Shown piece by piece: positions 7,483 to 14,331 of a stretch of DNA of 14,331 nucleotides. Every line of letters starts with the position of its first letter. Position 1 is the first letter of the stretch. The stretch spans positions 1 to 14,331 of the forward strand of contig CALVAU010000111.1 in NCBI GenBank assembly GCA_944325615.1, read 5' to 3'. The notes under the pieces are model-generated. The model saw nothing but the letters and a program-made list of their open reading frames with translations, had not been told where the DNA came from and searched no databases. Both the position numbers and the translations under genes were made by a program. The DNA is from Candidatus Gastranaerophilales bacterium. GTDB lineage: Bacteria > Cyanobacteriota > Vampirovibrionia > Gastranaerophilales > Gastranaerophilaceae.

Positions 7483-8442
7483 ATGAGTGAAAGAAAATTA
7501 GTTGGAACAAACGAAATGTTCAAAAAAGCTCTTGCTGGCGGATACGCTATCGGTGCTTACAACGTAAACAACATGGAAATTCTTCAAGGTATAGCAGAAG
7601 CTGCTGAAGAAACTCAATCACCTATTATTTTACAAGTTTCTGCAGGCGCTAGAAAATATGCGAACCAAACATATTTAATTAAATTAGTTGAAGCAGCTTT
7701 GGCTACAACAACTGTACCTATCGCTTTACACTTAGATCACGGTGCTGATTTTGAAATTTGTAAAGCTTGTATCGATGGCGGATTTTCTTCAGTTATGATC
7801 GACGGATCAAGATTCCCATTGGAAGAAAATATCAAATTAACTAAACAAGTTGTTGACTATGCTCACCCACGCGGAGTATCAGTTGAAGCTGAGTTAGGTA
7901 AATTAGCTGGTGTAGAAGATGATGTAAAAGTTCACGCAAAAGATTCTACATACACAGATCCTGAAGAAGCTGCAAGATTCGTTAAAGAAACTGGTTGTGA
8001 TTCATTAGCTGTTGCAATCGGAACTTCTCACGGAGCTTACAAATTCTCAGGTGAAGCTAAACTTGATTTCGAAAGACTTGCTGAAATCAAAAAAGCTGTA
8101 AATGCAGCTGTTGGATATGATTTCCCACTAGTTCTTCACGGTTCATCTTCAGTTCCAGCTGAATTCGTTGCTAAATGTAATAAATTTGGCGGACAATTAC
8201 CAAATGCTCAAGGTGTTCCAGAAGATATGCTTAACTATGCTTCTAAACACGGTGTTGCAAAAATCAACATTGATACAGACTTAAGACTTGCAATGACTTC
8301 TACTATCAGAGAATTCTTTGTAGAACACCCTGAAAAATTTGACCCACGTGAATACATGGGACCTGGCAGAACTGCTGTTAAAGAAATGGTTATGCACAAA
8401 ATGAGAGATGTTTTGGGAACTGCAGGACACGCTAAAGACTAG
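7483..8442 (+). CDS. fba: class II fructose-1,6-bisphosphate aldolase
   Basis: 319 residues. It reversibly splits fructose-1,6-bisphosphate into DHAP and glyceraldehyde-3-phosphate in glycolysis and gluconeogenesis, in the cytosol, using zinc. Family signatures are intact: LHLDHGADFE at 82-91 with catalytic D85 and zinc ligand H86, VEAELGKLAG at 134-143, IGTSHGAYKF at 179-188 with zinc ligand H183, LVLHGSSSVP at 216-225 with zinc ligand H219 and the phosphate-binding Gly-Ser loop, and the NIDTD substrate loop at 262-266. Length and motif order fit the class IIB (FbaA/GatY-like) enzymes. A tagatose-bisphosphate aldolase is possible but less likely for a single housekeeping copy. ATG start with strong GGAG. 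Codon use looks selected (many GCT, GAA, AAA). It is monocistronic with its own terminator. Confidence 0.95.
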   Translation: MSERKLVGTNEMFKKALAGGYAIGAYNVNNMEILQGIAEAAEETQSPIILQVSAGARKYANQTYLIKLVEAALATTTVPIALHLDHGADFEICKACIDGGFSSVMIDGSRFPLEENIKLTKQVVDYAHPRGVSVEAELGKLAGVEDDVKVHAKDSTYTDPEEAARFVKETGCDSLAVAIGTSHGAYKFSGEAKLDFERLAEIKKAVNAAVGYDFPLVLHGSSSVPAEFVAKCNKFGGQLPNAQGVPEDMLNYASKHGVAKINIDTDLRLAMTSTIREFFVEHPEKFDPREYMGPGRTAVKEMVMHKMRDVLGTAGHAKD

Positions 8443-8463
8443 TTTTTATAATAATTAGTTATG

Positions 8464-8496
8464 AAAAAAGACCGATTTTAAAAATCGGTCTTTTTT
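8464..8496 (+). terminator. intrinsic terminator of fba
   Basis: A hairpin with arms AAAAAAGACCGATTTT and AAAATCGGTCTTTTTT and an almost absent loop, ending in a T-run, 22 bases after the aldolase stop codon. It is symmetric and could act on both strands. Confidence 0.88.
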
Positions 8497-8512
8497 ATTA
8501 TATATTCATAAT

Positions 8513-8542
8513 AAAAAAGAGACCGTTTTTAAATCGGTCTCT
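8513..8542 (-). terminator. intrinsic terminator of ftsZ
   Basis: On the minus strand, AGAGACCG pairs with CGGTCTCT (8518-8542) and is followed by a T-run (8513-8518). It lies about 40 bases past the ftsZ stop codon. Its core (GACCG...CGGTC) repeats that of the fba terminator 20 bases away. Confidence 0.85.
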
Positions 8543-8583
8543 ATATATACTTCCAACTTATATTGTGATTAAAATGTATCTTA

Positions 8584-9768
8584 TTATTTTTTCAAGAAAT
8601 CAGGAATTTCAATATTTGTAAATCCTGAACCCATCTGAGGCATTGAGCTTCTTCTTGGTTGAGCTGCATTAACATTATTGTTATTATTGAAAGCTCCAGA
8701 GAAGAAATCTGATGCACTTAACTGTTTTACATCCATTTTAGGTGGTTCTGCTGGTTGATTTTTCAATTCAAAACCAGTTGCAATAACTGTAACTTGAATT
8801 TCACCTTGAATATTTTCATTAACTGCTGTACCGATAATAACAGTTGCATCATCAAGAACTGCATCGTGAATAATATTTGCAGCATCTGTGATTTCGTGCA
8901 ATGTCATATCAGGTCCGCCTGTTATGTTAACAATTACGCCAGAAGCTCCGTTGATTGATGTTTCAAGAAGTTGTGAATTGATTGCAATTTCAGCAGCTTT
9001 GATAGCACGACCTTCACCTTGGCCTCTACCAATACCCATAAGAGCTGAACCTGATGCTTGCATAACATTCTTAACATCAGCAAAGTCAACGTTGATTGTA
9101 CCAGGTACAGTGATGATATCAGAAATACCTTGTACACCGCGAAGAAGAACTTCATCAACGATAATAAATGATTCTGTTAATGAAACTTGGCGATCAACTA
9201 CTTGAAGCAATTTATCGTTTGGTACAACAATAACTGCATCAACAGCTTCACGAAGTTTTTCAAGGCCTTGAACAGCTTGATTTTGGCGTTTACGACCTTC
9301 CCAAGAGAAAGGTTTTGTAACAACTGCAATTGTCAAAATACCTAATTCTTTAGCTATTTTAGCAACAACCGGAGCCGCACCTGTACCTGTACCGCCGCCC
9401 ATACCAGCTGTGATAAATACCATATCTGCACCATCTAGTGCATTTGTAATTTCTTGCTGAGCTTCTTCAGCAGCTCTTTCACCTACTGAAGGATCTCCAC
9501 CAGCACCAAGACCTGCTGTAGATTTAGCACCTAACTGAATTTTATTAGGAGTTTGAGCAAATTCTAAAACTTGTAAATCTGTATTCATTAACCAGAACTC
9601 TACACCAGAAAGTCCTGCTTTAATCATTCGGTTAACAGCATTTCCTCCGCCACCGCCTACACCAACTACTTTAATTTTTGTAGGATTGATAGGTGAACGA
9701 TTAATCGGAGCTTGATTGTTAGTTGTGTCTTCTTTCTTTGCGAAGATATCTGATACGAAATTTTCCAC
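8584..9768 (-). CDS. ftsZ: cell division protein FtsZ
   Basis: 394 residues. FtsZ is the tubulin-like GTPase that forms the Z-ring at the division site. Seen in order: a short N-terminal tail (1-30), nucleotide-binding GVGGGGGNAVNRM (36-48), NTDLQVL (62-68), the tubulin signature GGGTGTGAAPVVA (124-136), and the T7 synergy loop NVDFAD (226-231), with N226, D228 and D231 completing the GTPase site of the next subunit. A variable linker (about 338-380) contains an Asn run. The C-terminal peptide IEIPDFLKK (386-394) is the conserved tail that binds FtsA, SepF or similar anchors. The start is GTG (9766-9768) with AGAGGT 6 bases upstream. No ftsA or ftsQ lies alongside, so it sits outside a classical division cluster. 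Confidence 0.97.
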   Translation of the reverse strand: MENFVSDIFAKKEDTTNNQAPINRSPINPTKIKVVGVGGGGGNAVNRMIKAGLSGVEFWLMNTDLQVLEFAQTPNKIQLGAKSTAGLGAGGDPSVGERAAEEAQQEITNALDGADMVFITAGMGGGTGTGAAPVVAKIAKELGILTIAVVTKPFSWEGRKRQNQAVQGLEKLREAVDAVIVVPNDKLLQVVDRQVSLTESFIIVDEVLLRGVQGISDIITVPGTINVDFADVKNVMQASGSALMGIGRGQGEGRAIKAAEIAINSQLLETSINGASGVIVNITGGPDMTLHEITDAANIIHDAVLDDATVIIGTAVNENIQGEIQVTVIATGFELKNQPAEPPKMDVKQLSASDFFSGAFNNNNNVNAAQPRRSSMPQMGSGFTNIEIPDFLKK

Positions 9769-9774
9769 TTTGTT

Positions 9775-9780
9775 ACCTCT
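9775..9780 (-). promoter_or_regulatory. ribosome binding site deciding the GTG start of ftsZ
   Basis: AGAGGT on the minus strand, 6 bases before the GTG at 9766-9768. The intergenic stretch upstream (9781-9931) is AT-rich and contains a TATAAT-like box near 9845-9855 on the minus strand, but I could not pair it with a convincing -35. Confidence 0.65.
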
Positions 9781-9931
9781 TTATATTAAAATAATTACAT
9801 AATCCCGGTTAATTAGCCCGATTTATCAAATTACGGACTCCCCAATTATATAATAACATACTATTTTAAATAGAAAAAAAGTACAAGAATTTTACATTAA
9901 TTATGAACAAAAGTTAATAAAAAAGTCAAAA

Positions 9932-10774
9932 CTAGATATTTGCAGGAGAAACACCCCAATGCAGCTTATCTCTCAAAATTGCGTAAAAATCAGAATCGTC
10001 CAACAATGCTAACTTAGCTTTAAAAAAAGACTTTTTAATAATTATATCAGATTTGTACTCATAAAAATCTTGACCATCAACAGAAAGTACAAATCCATCA
10101 TTGGCATCACCCATAGCTACAGTAATAATTTCATCATCAGGAATTACTAAAGGTCGGGCAGTCAGAGTATGAGGACAAATAGGTACTATTACAAAAGCAT
10201 TCAAATTCGGAACTAACACAGGCCCGCCTGCTGAAAGTCCATAAGCTGTAGATCCAGTGGGAGTCGATATAATTAACCCGTCAGCCAAATAATCGCAAAG
10301 AGGTTTTTCACCTATTTTTAAAGACAACTTAGCTGTTCTACCGTGAGTATTACCTTTAATTACAAAATCATTCAATGCAATTTTATCACCACATTGAAGC
10401 ATAATTCTTTCTTCTGTGTGGAAATGTCCTTCTAGAATTTTTTTAACAGATTCTGCAATATATTCTTTGGACGATTGAGACAAAAAACCTAAATGACCAA
10501 GATTTATACCGAAAATCGCCGCATCATGTTTTGCAAAAAATCTTGCAGCTTTCAAAATCGTACCGTCTCCGCCGATTACAAAAGCGAAATCGTATCCGTT
10601 TGTAAGATTATCAATATCTATTACATCTGCAACTATTCCATGTTGCTTCAAAATCTCGAACAACTGATTTTTTACATCAACAGAGTTTTGGATTTTATTA
10701 TTATAACAAATTACAATTTTTTCTAATCTCATAGTCTGCAATATATCACATCCGTGAAAAATAGGCAAATACAT
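9932..10774 (-). CDS. nadK: NAD kinase
   Basis: 280 residues. It phosphorylates NAD to NADP with ATP (or polyphosphate) in the cytosol. Diagnostic motifs: GGDGTIL at 68-74 (catalytic Asp70), the ND pair at 135-136 (usually NE), DGLIISTPTGSTAYGLSAGGP across 165-185, PHTLTARP at 201-208 and SVDGQ at 221-226. The start shares one base with the stop of sdaAA (TAATG at 10772-10776), which suggests translational coupling. A second ATG at 10730-10732 would give MRLEKIVICYNN, nearer the family N-terminus, and 266 residues. Neither has a good Shine-Dalgarno, so the first 14 residues are uncertain. It is the last gene of the sdaAB-sdaAA-nadK unit. No clear terminator hairpin is seen after the TAG at 9932-9934. 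Confidence 0.93.
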   Translation of the reverse strand: MYLPIFHGCDILQTMRLEKIVICYNNKIQNSVDVKNQLFEILKQHGIVADVIDIDNLTNGYDFAFVIGGDGTILKAARFFAKHDAAIFGINLGHLGFLSQSSKEYIAESVKKILEGHFHTEERIMLQCGDKIALNDFVIKGNTHGRTAKLSLKIGEKPLCDYLADGLIISTPTGSTAYGLSAGGPVLVPNLNAFVIVPICPHTLTARPLVIPDDEIITVAMGDANDGFVLSVDGQDFYEYKSDIIIKKSFFKAKLALLDDSDFYAILRDKLHWGVSPANI

Positions 10775-11652
10775 TACTTAAAAAGTTTTTCTTTAAGATT
10801 TAGAGCTGTCTTTGTTGTCGCAAGTCCAGCTTGAGAACTTTCTTTTAACATTGGTGACATCAATTTTCCTGTCTGTTCTAAAGCATCAATAACTTCATCA
10901 AGCGGGATTTTTGACTCCACACCGGCCAAAGCCAATTCTGATGCTGTAACAGCATGAATCGCAAGAAAAGGATTTCTTTTTACACAAGGGATTTCAACAA
11001 GTCCACACACAGGGTCACAAGTCAAACCTAGCAAATTTTTCATAGCAAGTGCAACTGCATTGAGAATTTGAGGAATTGACCCGCCACGCATTTGAGTCAA
11101 AGCTCCTGCAGCCATCGCTGAAGCGACTCCGCATTCGGCCTGACATCCAGCTACAGCCCCTGCTAAAGCTACTTTATTTGAAATTATTCTGCCTATTGTA
11201 CCTGCTGTAATGAGGGCATTTATTTGATCTTCTTCCTGAATATCTAAATCTTCACTCACTCCGACTAAAACTGAAGGAACTATTGCACAAGAACCTGCAG
11301 TCGGACAAGCTGCTATTTTTCCCATCCTTAAATTTTCTTCTATTGTCGCAAGTGCATATGTCGTTATTTTTTCAAAAGTCTTACCGAAAATTGCACCCTC
11401 TTTTTGGTATTTTTTCTGCAATCTATCGCAATCATCACCGCACATTCCGCTTATTGACATTTCTTTGCTCTGAAGCCCGTTCTTAATAGATTCTTTCATT
11501 GCATCAAGACTTTTTTTGACCAATAATCTTATATCTTTTTCTGTAGTTTCAGCCAACTCAGCTTCATATTTTTGAATAACTTCATATATTTGTTTATTGT
11601 TTTTCTTACAAATATCTTCCAATTCTTTGAATGTATTTATACTTTTATCCAT
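10774..11652 (-). CDS. sdaAA: L-serine dehydratase, iron-sulfur-dependent, alpha subunit
   Basis: 292 residues. With the beta subunit it converts L-serine to pyruvate and ammonia using an oxygen-sensitive [4Fe-4S] cluster. Seen: CPTAGSCAIVP (116-126), GCQAECGVASAMAAGA (169-184), GLTCDPVCGLVEIPC (209-223) and an ESSQAGLA tail. Likely cluster ligands are C170, C212 and C223, whose 42- and 11-residue steps match the arrangement known for this family. The N-terminal 1-100 is helical and variable. It starts one base after the sdaAB stop (11654-11656), with GGAAAG as ribosome binding site inside the end of sdaAB, and its stop overlaps the nadK start. This tight packing supports equimolar subunit synthesis. 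Two-subunit SdaAA/SdaAB is the Firmicutes-type layout, unlike the single-chain enzyme of enterobacteria. Confidence 0.94.
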   Translation of the reverse strand: MDKSINTFKELEDICKKNNKQIYEVIQKYEAELAETTEKDIRLLVKKSLDAMKESIKNGLQSKEMSISGMCGDDCDRLQKKYQKEGAIFGKTFEKITTYALATIEENLRMGKIAACPTAGSCAIVPSVLVGVSEDLDIQEEDQINALITAGTIGRIISNKVALAGAVAGCQAECGVASAMAAGALTQMRGGSIPQILNAVALAMKNLLGLTCDPVCGLVEIPCVKRNPFLAIHAVTASELALAGVESKIPLDEVIDALEQTGKLMSPMLKESSQAGLATTKTALNLKEKLFK

Positions 11653-11653
11653 A

Positions 11654-12313
11654 CTAACTTTCCAATTTCTTTATATATCTAATCATATAAACATCTTCTA
11701 TAAGGTATAAGAAATCTATAACTTTTTGATTAACCTCACCATCCAAGCAAATACACATTGAGGCCTCTTCACCTTTTGCATACCTGTCACAGTGGAATGA
11801 TGCGATGTTTACATGAATTGAATTTGTAACGCGTGAAATCATATTCGGAACATCTTTATAAATTAAAAGAAGTGTATTATATTTTCCGGTTAAACTTACT
11901 GAAAATTCATCTATATTTGTAATTTCAATTTCGCCTGCGCCTACTGAATTACCAGAAATCTTCATATTTCTATGGCCTTCAAAGATTATATCAACGGCAT
12001 TTGGATGGCGGTTAAAATCTTCCAAATACTGAAATTCATATTCAAATTCTTTTGCCAAGTCTGAATTGAATATATCTTTAATCCTTGTATCATCTACATT
12101 AAGCCCCAAGACTCCTGACAAAAGCCCTTTATCAGTACCATGACCTTTGCCTGTCTGAGCAAAAGAGTTGTAAAGTTTGAACGTAACTTTATCAGGCATT
12201 TCGTTGTATATATTTCTTGCTAAAAGCCCTAAACGAATTGCTCCTGCAGTATGAGAACTTGACGGACCAACCATTACAGGCGATATTATATCGATTATTG
12301 ATGTCTGTTTCAT
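11654..12313 (-). CDS. sdaAB: L-serine dehydratase, iron-sulfur-dependent, beta subunit
   Basis: 219 residues, partner of the alpha subunit downstream. Motifs: GPSSSHTAGA (16-25), the hallmark of the beta domain; TGKGHGTDKG (54-63); HPNA (103-106); GNSVGAGEIEI (121-131). An ACT domain follows at about 146-216 (NTLLLIYKDVPNMISRV); such domains usually bind an amino acid, here probably serine as an allosteric ligand. ATG start with GAGGG 8 bases upstream. It is the first gene of the sdaAB-sdaAA-nadK operon. A TATAAT box lies just upstream (12332-12337, minus strand) but without a good -35. The pathway role is use of serine as a source of pyruvate. Confidence 0.94.
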   Translation of the reverse strand: MKQTSIIDIISPVMVGPSSSHTAGAIRLGLLARNIYNEMPDKVTFKLYNSFAQTGKGHGTDKGLLSGVLGLNVDDTRIKDIFNSDLAKEFEYEFQYLEDFNRHPNAVDIIFEGHRNMKISGNSVGAGEIEITNIDEFSVSLTGKYNTLLLIYKDVPNMISRVTNSIHVNIASFHCDRYAKGEEASMCICLDGEVNQKVIDFLYLIEDVYMIRYIKKLES

Positions 12314-12331
12314 ATATTTCCCTCTATATCA

Positions 12332-12337
12332 ATTATA
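12332..12337 (-). promoter_or_regulatory. candidate -10 box for the sdaAB-sdaAA-nadK operon
   Basis: A perfect TATAAT on the minus strand, 18 bases upstream of the sdaAB ATG. It would give a leader of only about 12 bases. No good -35 is seen at 16-18 bases, so it is tentative. A TTGTCA at 12384-12389 with a weak TACATA box 17 bases on is an alternative. Confidence 0.3.
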
Positions 12338-12475
12338 CACAAAATATAATGTTATTAATATATGTAAAGAATTGATAAAGATTTGACAAATATCAAAATT
12401 TTTATGTTTTTATATATATACAAAGTGGTAGTATGTGTTATTCAATTTATTTAAAAAGTGTGATAAGGAGTGTTA

Positions 12476-12616
12476 ATGTTTAGCCCTGAATTTATGCGTT
12501 TTTTAATCAATTATCAAAAATCTGATTTTACCCCAGCTGAAACAAAAAAGGAAATCCCTCTAAAAATTAACAAAAGAGGAAAGCTTGCTTGGGTTAATAT
12601 TTTGATTACAAAGTAA
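12476..12616 (+). CDS. small protein of unknown function, 46 residues
   Basis: The ATG at 12476 is preceded by AAGGAG (12465-12470) with 5-base spacing, a strong ribosome binding site. The frame gives 46 residues and a TAA at 12614-12616. The protein starts MFSPEFMRFLINYQKSDF, continues with TPAETKKEIPLKINKRGK and ends LAWVNILITK. It is basic, without a signal peptide or clear membrane helix; the C-terminal half suggests a small beta hairpin. A 14-bp hairpin terminator follows 19 bases later. The combination of strong Shine-Dalgarno, in-frame stops just upstream and its own terminator argues that it is a real monocistronic gene. Function unknown. It is divergent from the serine dehydratase operon. 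Confidence 0.65.
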   Translation: MFSPEFMRFLINYQKSDFTPAETKKEIPLKINKRGKLAWVNILITK

Positions 12617-12635
12617 CTGTTAGAAATTTATTATT

Positions 12636-12673
12636 AAATATTCCGAGTAATATTACATACTCGGAATATTTTG
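12636..12673 (+). terminator. bidirectional intrinsic terminator between the 46-residue gene and the HELTH protein gene
   Basis: A perfect 14-bp stem, AAATATTCCGAGTA (12636-12649) with TACTCGGAATATTT (12658-12671), and an 8-base loop. T-rich sequence follows on either strand, though without a long uninterrupted T-run. It lies 19 bases past the small-gene stop and 13 bases past the stop at 12687, so it serves both convergent genes. Confidence 0.8.
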
Positions 12674-12686
12674 GTGCAATTATAAT

Positions 12687-14331
12687 TTAATAAAGTTCAA
12701 TGGCAACACCCAATTTTTGAGCAATGTTGGAAATTATTTTTGTCTCCATTTTTTCCAAGTTACCGAATATTGTTTTTACAAGCTGCTGCATTTCTTCCAA
12801 TTCTTCATTTGCTAACCCCTTTGAATCCATCTTCTTGCTTAACTCAGCAAGTCTTTTATTTTGGAGCTCCAATTCTTTATAATACATATTATTAAATGTT
12901 TTTGATTTATCTCCGCCTAATTTTTCTATAGCTTCTTCAAGCGGCTTAAAATTACTATCGTATCTGCCTAAGGCTGTTAAAGGTTTCTCCCCGTATGTAT
13001 CGGAATATTTTGTCTTTTGAAGGATACCTTTGTCATCTAATTTGAATAAAATATTCTTTTCTACAAGTCTTGCGTGTTCTTCGATTTCAGAAAATTGATA
13101 CTTTTCAGTATCTTTAATCAAAGCAAATTTTCCTGAAAAATTTGCTTTTGCCATGCTTATTTCATCTTTTAATTCTTTTACCATTGTATTTGCATTGAAT
13201 GCCTGATGATTTATTTTTTTAATTATATTGCCATTGCTATCCTTTACAATTGTTTCTGTAAGCCCTTCACGAAACTTCCAATTGTCAGCATCCACAAATT
13301 TTGACATATCTTGGTACCATTTATGGTTTAGCTGAGATGTGTTTTCTTTAACGAACATTGCAGGGCGAACAAGTTTTTCAAATTTTTCAGGCCCTATTTT
13401 TTTATACAATTTTACAAAATCTTCCATATGCGTCAGCTCGTGAGCCATAAATACAGCTATATCTTGATATGTAGCCTCTTTTAAAAAGTCAGGATTAATG
13501 CTTATTTCGCCTGTAAATTGATTAAATGCCATAGCACCATCTTTCCCAAATTTTAAATCAATTTTAGCCGGAATATATCCCATTTTTTTAGTCAAAATGT
13601 TTTTTACTTCAGATACACCGTCAAATGTTGGTTTTTCTGTGCGTTGTGCAATTTTTATTACATCATCAAGACAATCATTAATTGAATATATTCTGTTGCC
13701 TTTTGTTTCAATGAGTTGTTTTAATTTTAACTGCCATTGATTAATTTTTTGTGCTGTTAATGATTGATGAGATTTGATTTGTTTTACTATATCTTTAGGA
13801 TAACCAAGTTTAGAAGCTGTATTTTTATCAAAACAAGTATCTATTAGCAAAGCCGGAGCATTTGTTTCATCCAGATATTTTGAAGATAAAAGCTGCCCAC
13901 CCCTTGATTTAGAAGTTAAAATACTCATAGTATGGTCATCAAGTTTTATATTCGGGTTATAGAGGGTGTTGAAAGATAATACTTTGCTATCAGTGGTTCC
14001 ATGAACTCCTCGTAGCTGAATTATCGGCAATTCCCCTCGTGTGCTGTCAACTCCTATCACAAGTTTTGATGTGGTTTTATTTCCGTCTTTTACTGTAACT
14101 CCTAAAATTCCCTCACCTTTTTGGGATGATTTTGCACCTACAATAACTTTTGGCTTTTTCGCACCTTTTGTAAATTCTCTAAAAAAAACAGGCAGTTCTT
14201 CTAAATATTTTCCTTCATAAACAATTGGCGAAGGCTTTCCGCTGCCATCTGCAATTATTTTATATAATTTGTTTAGAGTTTTTTCTTTGTCTATTAAACT
14301 TGACTTTTCAAGCTTTACAAGCTGTTTTACC
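12687..14331 (-). CDS. putative zinc metalloprotease-like protein, N-terminus outside the window
   Basis: The frame is open to the right edge: 547 codons are visible. A GTG at 14058-14060 could pose as a start, but another 90 sense codons precede it with no stop and no ATG, so the gene is truncated by the window. Visible residues 1-90 are charged. Residues 291-304 (VFMAHELTHMED region) contain HELTH (297-301), the HExxH zinc-binding and catalytic motif of zincin metallopeptidases. A candidate third ligand is a Glu in SEIEEHARLVE (about 414-424). EGLTET (about 355-360) is an alternative. Just before the motif, FNQFTGEISINPDFL resembles the beta strands that precede the active helix in such enzymes. 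The C-terminal 100 residues are a charged, probably coiled helical region. I do not recognise the family. Substrate and location are unknown; the signal peptide, if any, is not visible. Confidence 0.8.
   Translation of the reverse strand, partial: VKQLVKLEKSSLIDKEKTLNKLYKIIADGSGKPSPIVYEGKYLEELPVFFREFTKGAKKPKVIVGAKSSQKGEGILGVTVKDGNKTTSKLVIGVDSTRGELPIIQLRGVHGTTDSKVLSFNTLYNPNIKLDDHTMSILTSKSRGGQLLSSKYLDETNAPALLIDTCFDKNTASKLGYPKDIVKQIKSHQSLTAQKINQWQLKLKQLIETKGNRIYSINDCLDDVIKIAQRTEKPTFDGVSEVKNILTKKMGYIPAKIDLKFGKDGAMAFNQFTGEISINPDFLKEATYQDIAVFMAHELTHMEDFVKLYKKIGPEKFEKLVRPAMFVKENTSQLNHKWYQDMSKFVDADNWKFREGLTETIVKDSNGNIIKKINHQAFNANTMVKELKDEISMAKANFSGKFALIKDTEKYQFSEIEEHARLVEKNILFKLDDKGILQKTKYSDTYGEKPLTALGRYDSNFKPLEEAIEKLGGDKSKTFNNMYYKELELQNKRLAELSKKMDSKGLANEELEEMQQLVKTIFGNLEKMETKIISNIAQKLGVAIELY

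Noticed and set aside
8888..9205. 105-codon plus-strand frame and a 74-codon minus-strand frame at 8934-9158
   Set aside because: Both lie inside ftsZ in other frames; the ftsZ motifs are intact, so these are shadows.
12383..12416. TTGACA with TATATA as a promoter for the 46-residue gene
   Set aside because: The spacer is 22 bases, too long for a sigma-70 promoter; no better pairing was found.
14058..14060. GTG as the start codon of the HELTH protein
   Set aside because: The frame stays open for 90 more codons to the window edge and I see no clear ribosome binding site marking this position as a start; it is an internal Val codon.
1..14331. CRISPR arrays, insertion sequences, prophage genes, tRNA or rRNA genes
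   Set aside because: I found no regular repeats with spacers, transposase or integrase motifs, or RNA gene signatures on reading the window; no covariance search could be run.

Overview
The window is AT-rich bacterial chromosome, most likely from a non-photosynthetic cyanobacterial relative of the Gastranaerophilales/Melainabacteria group. This rests on three things: a prepilin N-terminus (FTLAEVLITIGIIGIVAAM) of the kind multiplied in that lineage, large proteins without recognisable families (one opening MAIQPISSANLRNNNISFG), and an ordinary set of housekeeping genes. The assignment is from recall and pattern, not from a search. I see no rRNA, tRNA, CRISPR array, insertion sequence or prophage. 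Genes are tightly packed and no gene-free stretch exceeds about 250 bases.

Layout, left to right. (1) At 2-88 (+) the last 28 codons of a sigma-70-type sigma factor (region 4.2) enter from outside the window. (2) At 191-880 (-) a type IV pilin-like prepilin is preceded by a near-consensus promoter. (3) At 997-1200 (+) a 67-residue helix-turn-helix-like protein ends at a bidirectional terminator. (4) At 1256-3240 (-) ispH is followed by rpsA: isoprenoid synthesis next to ribosomal protein S1, the order in which the two are fused in many Clostridia. (5) At 3391-5979 (-) lies an 862-residue helical protein of unknown function, and at 6072-7235 (-) an unknown protein with a hydrophobic N-terminal segment; hairpin terminators separate these units. 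(6) At 7483-8442 (+) is class II fructose-bisphosphate aldolase, converging on ftsZ (8584-9768, -) with two look-alike terminators between them. (7) At 9932-12313 (-) is a compact operon, sdaAB-sdaAA-nadK: both subunits of the iron-sulfur L-serine dehydratase, then NAD kinase. (8) At 12476-12616 (+) is a 46-codon gene with a strong ribosome binding site and its own hairpin terminator. (9) At 12687-14331 (-) a large protein with a zinc-metalloprotease HELTH motif runs off the right edge.

The identified genes cover central metabolism (aldolase, serine to pyruvate, NADP supply, MEP pathway), translation (S1), division (FtsZ) and transcription (sigma). No single new system is evident. The most novel material is the set of unrecognised proteins: the 862-residue helical protein, the 387-residue neighbour upstream of it, the truncated HELTH protein and the 46-residue small protein. 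Corrections made here: the 387-residue protein starts at 7235, the HELTH ORF is open to the window edge rather than starting at 14060, and ispH and ftsZ use TTG and GTG starts.
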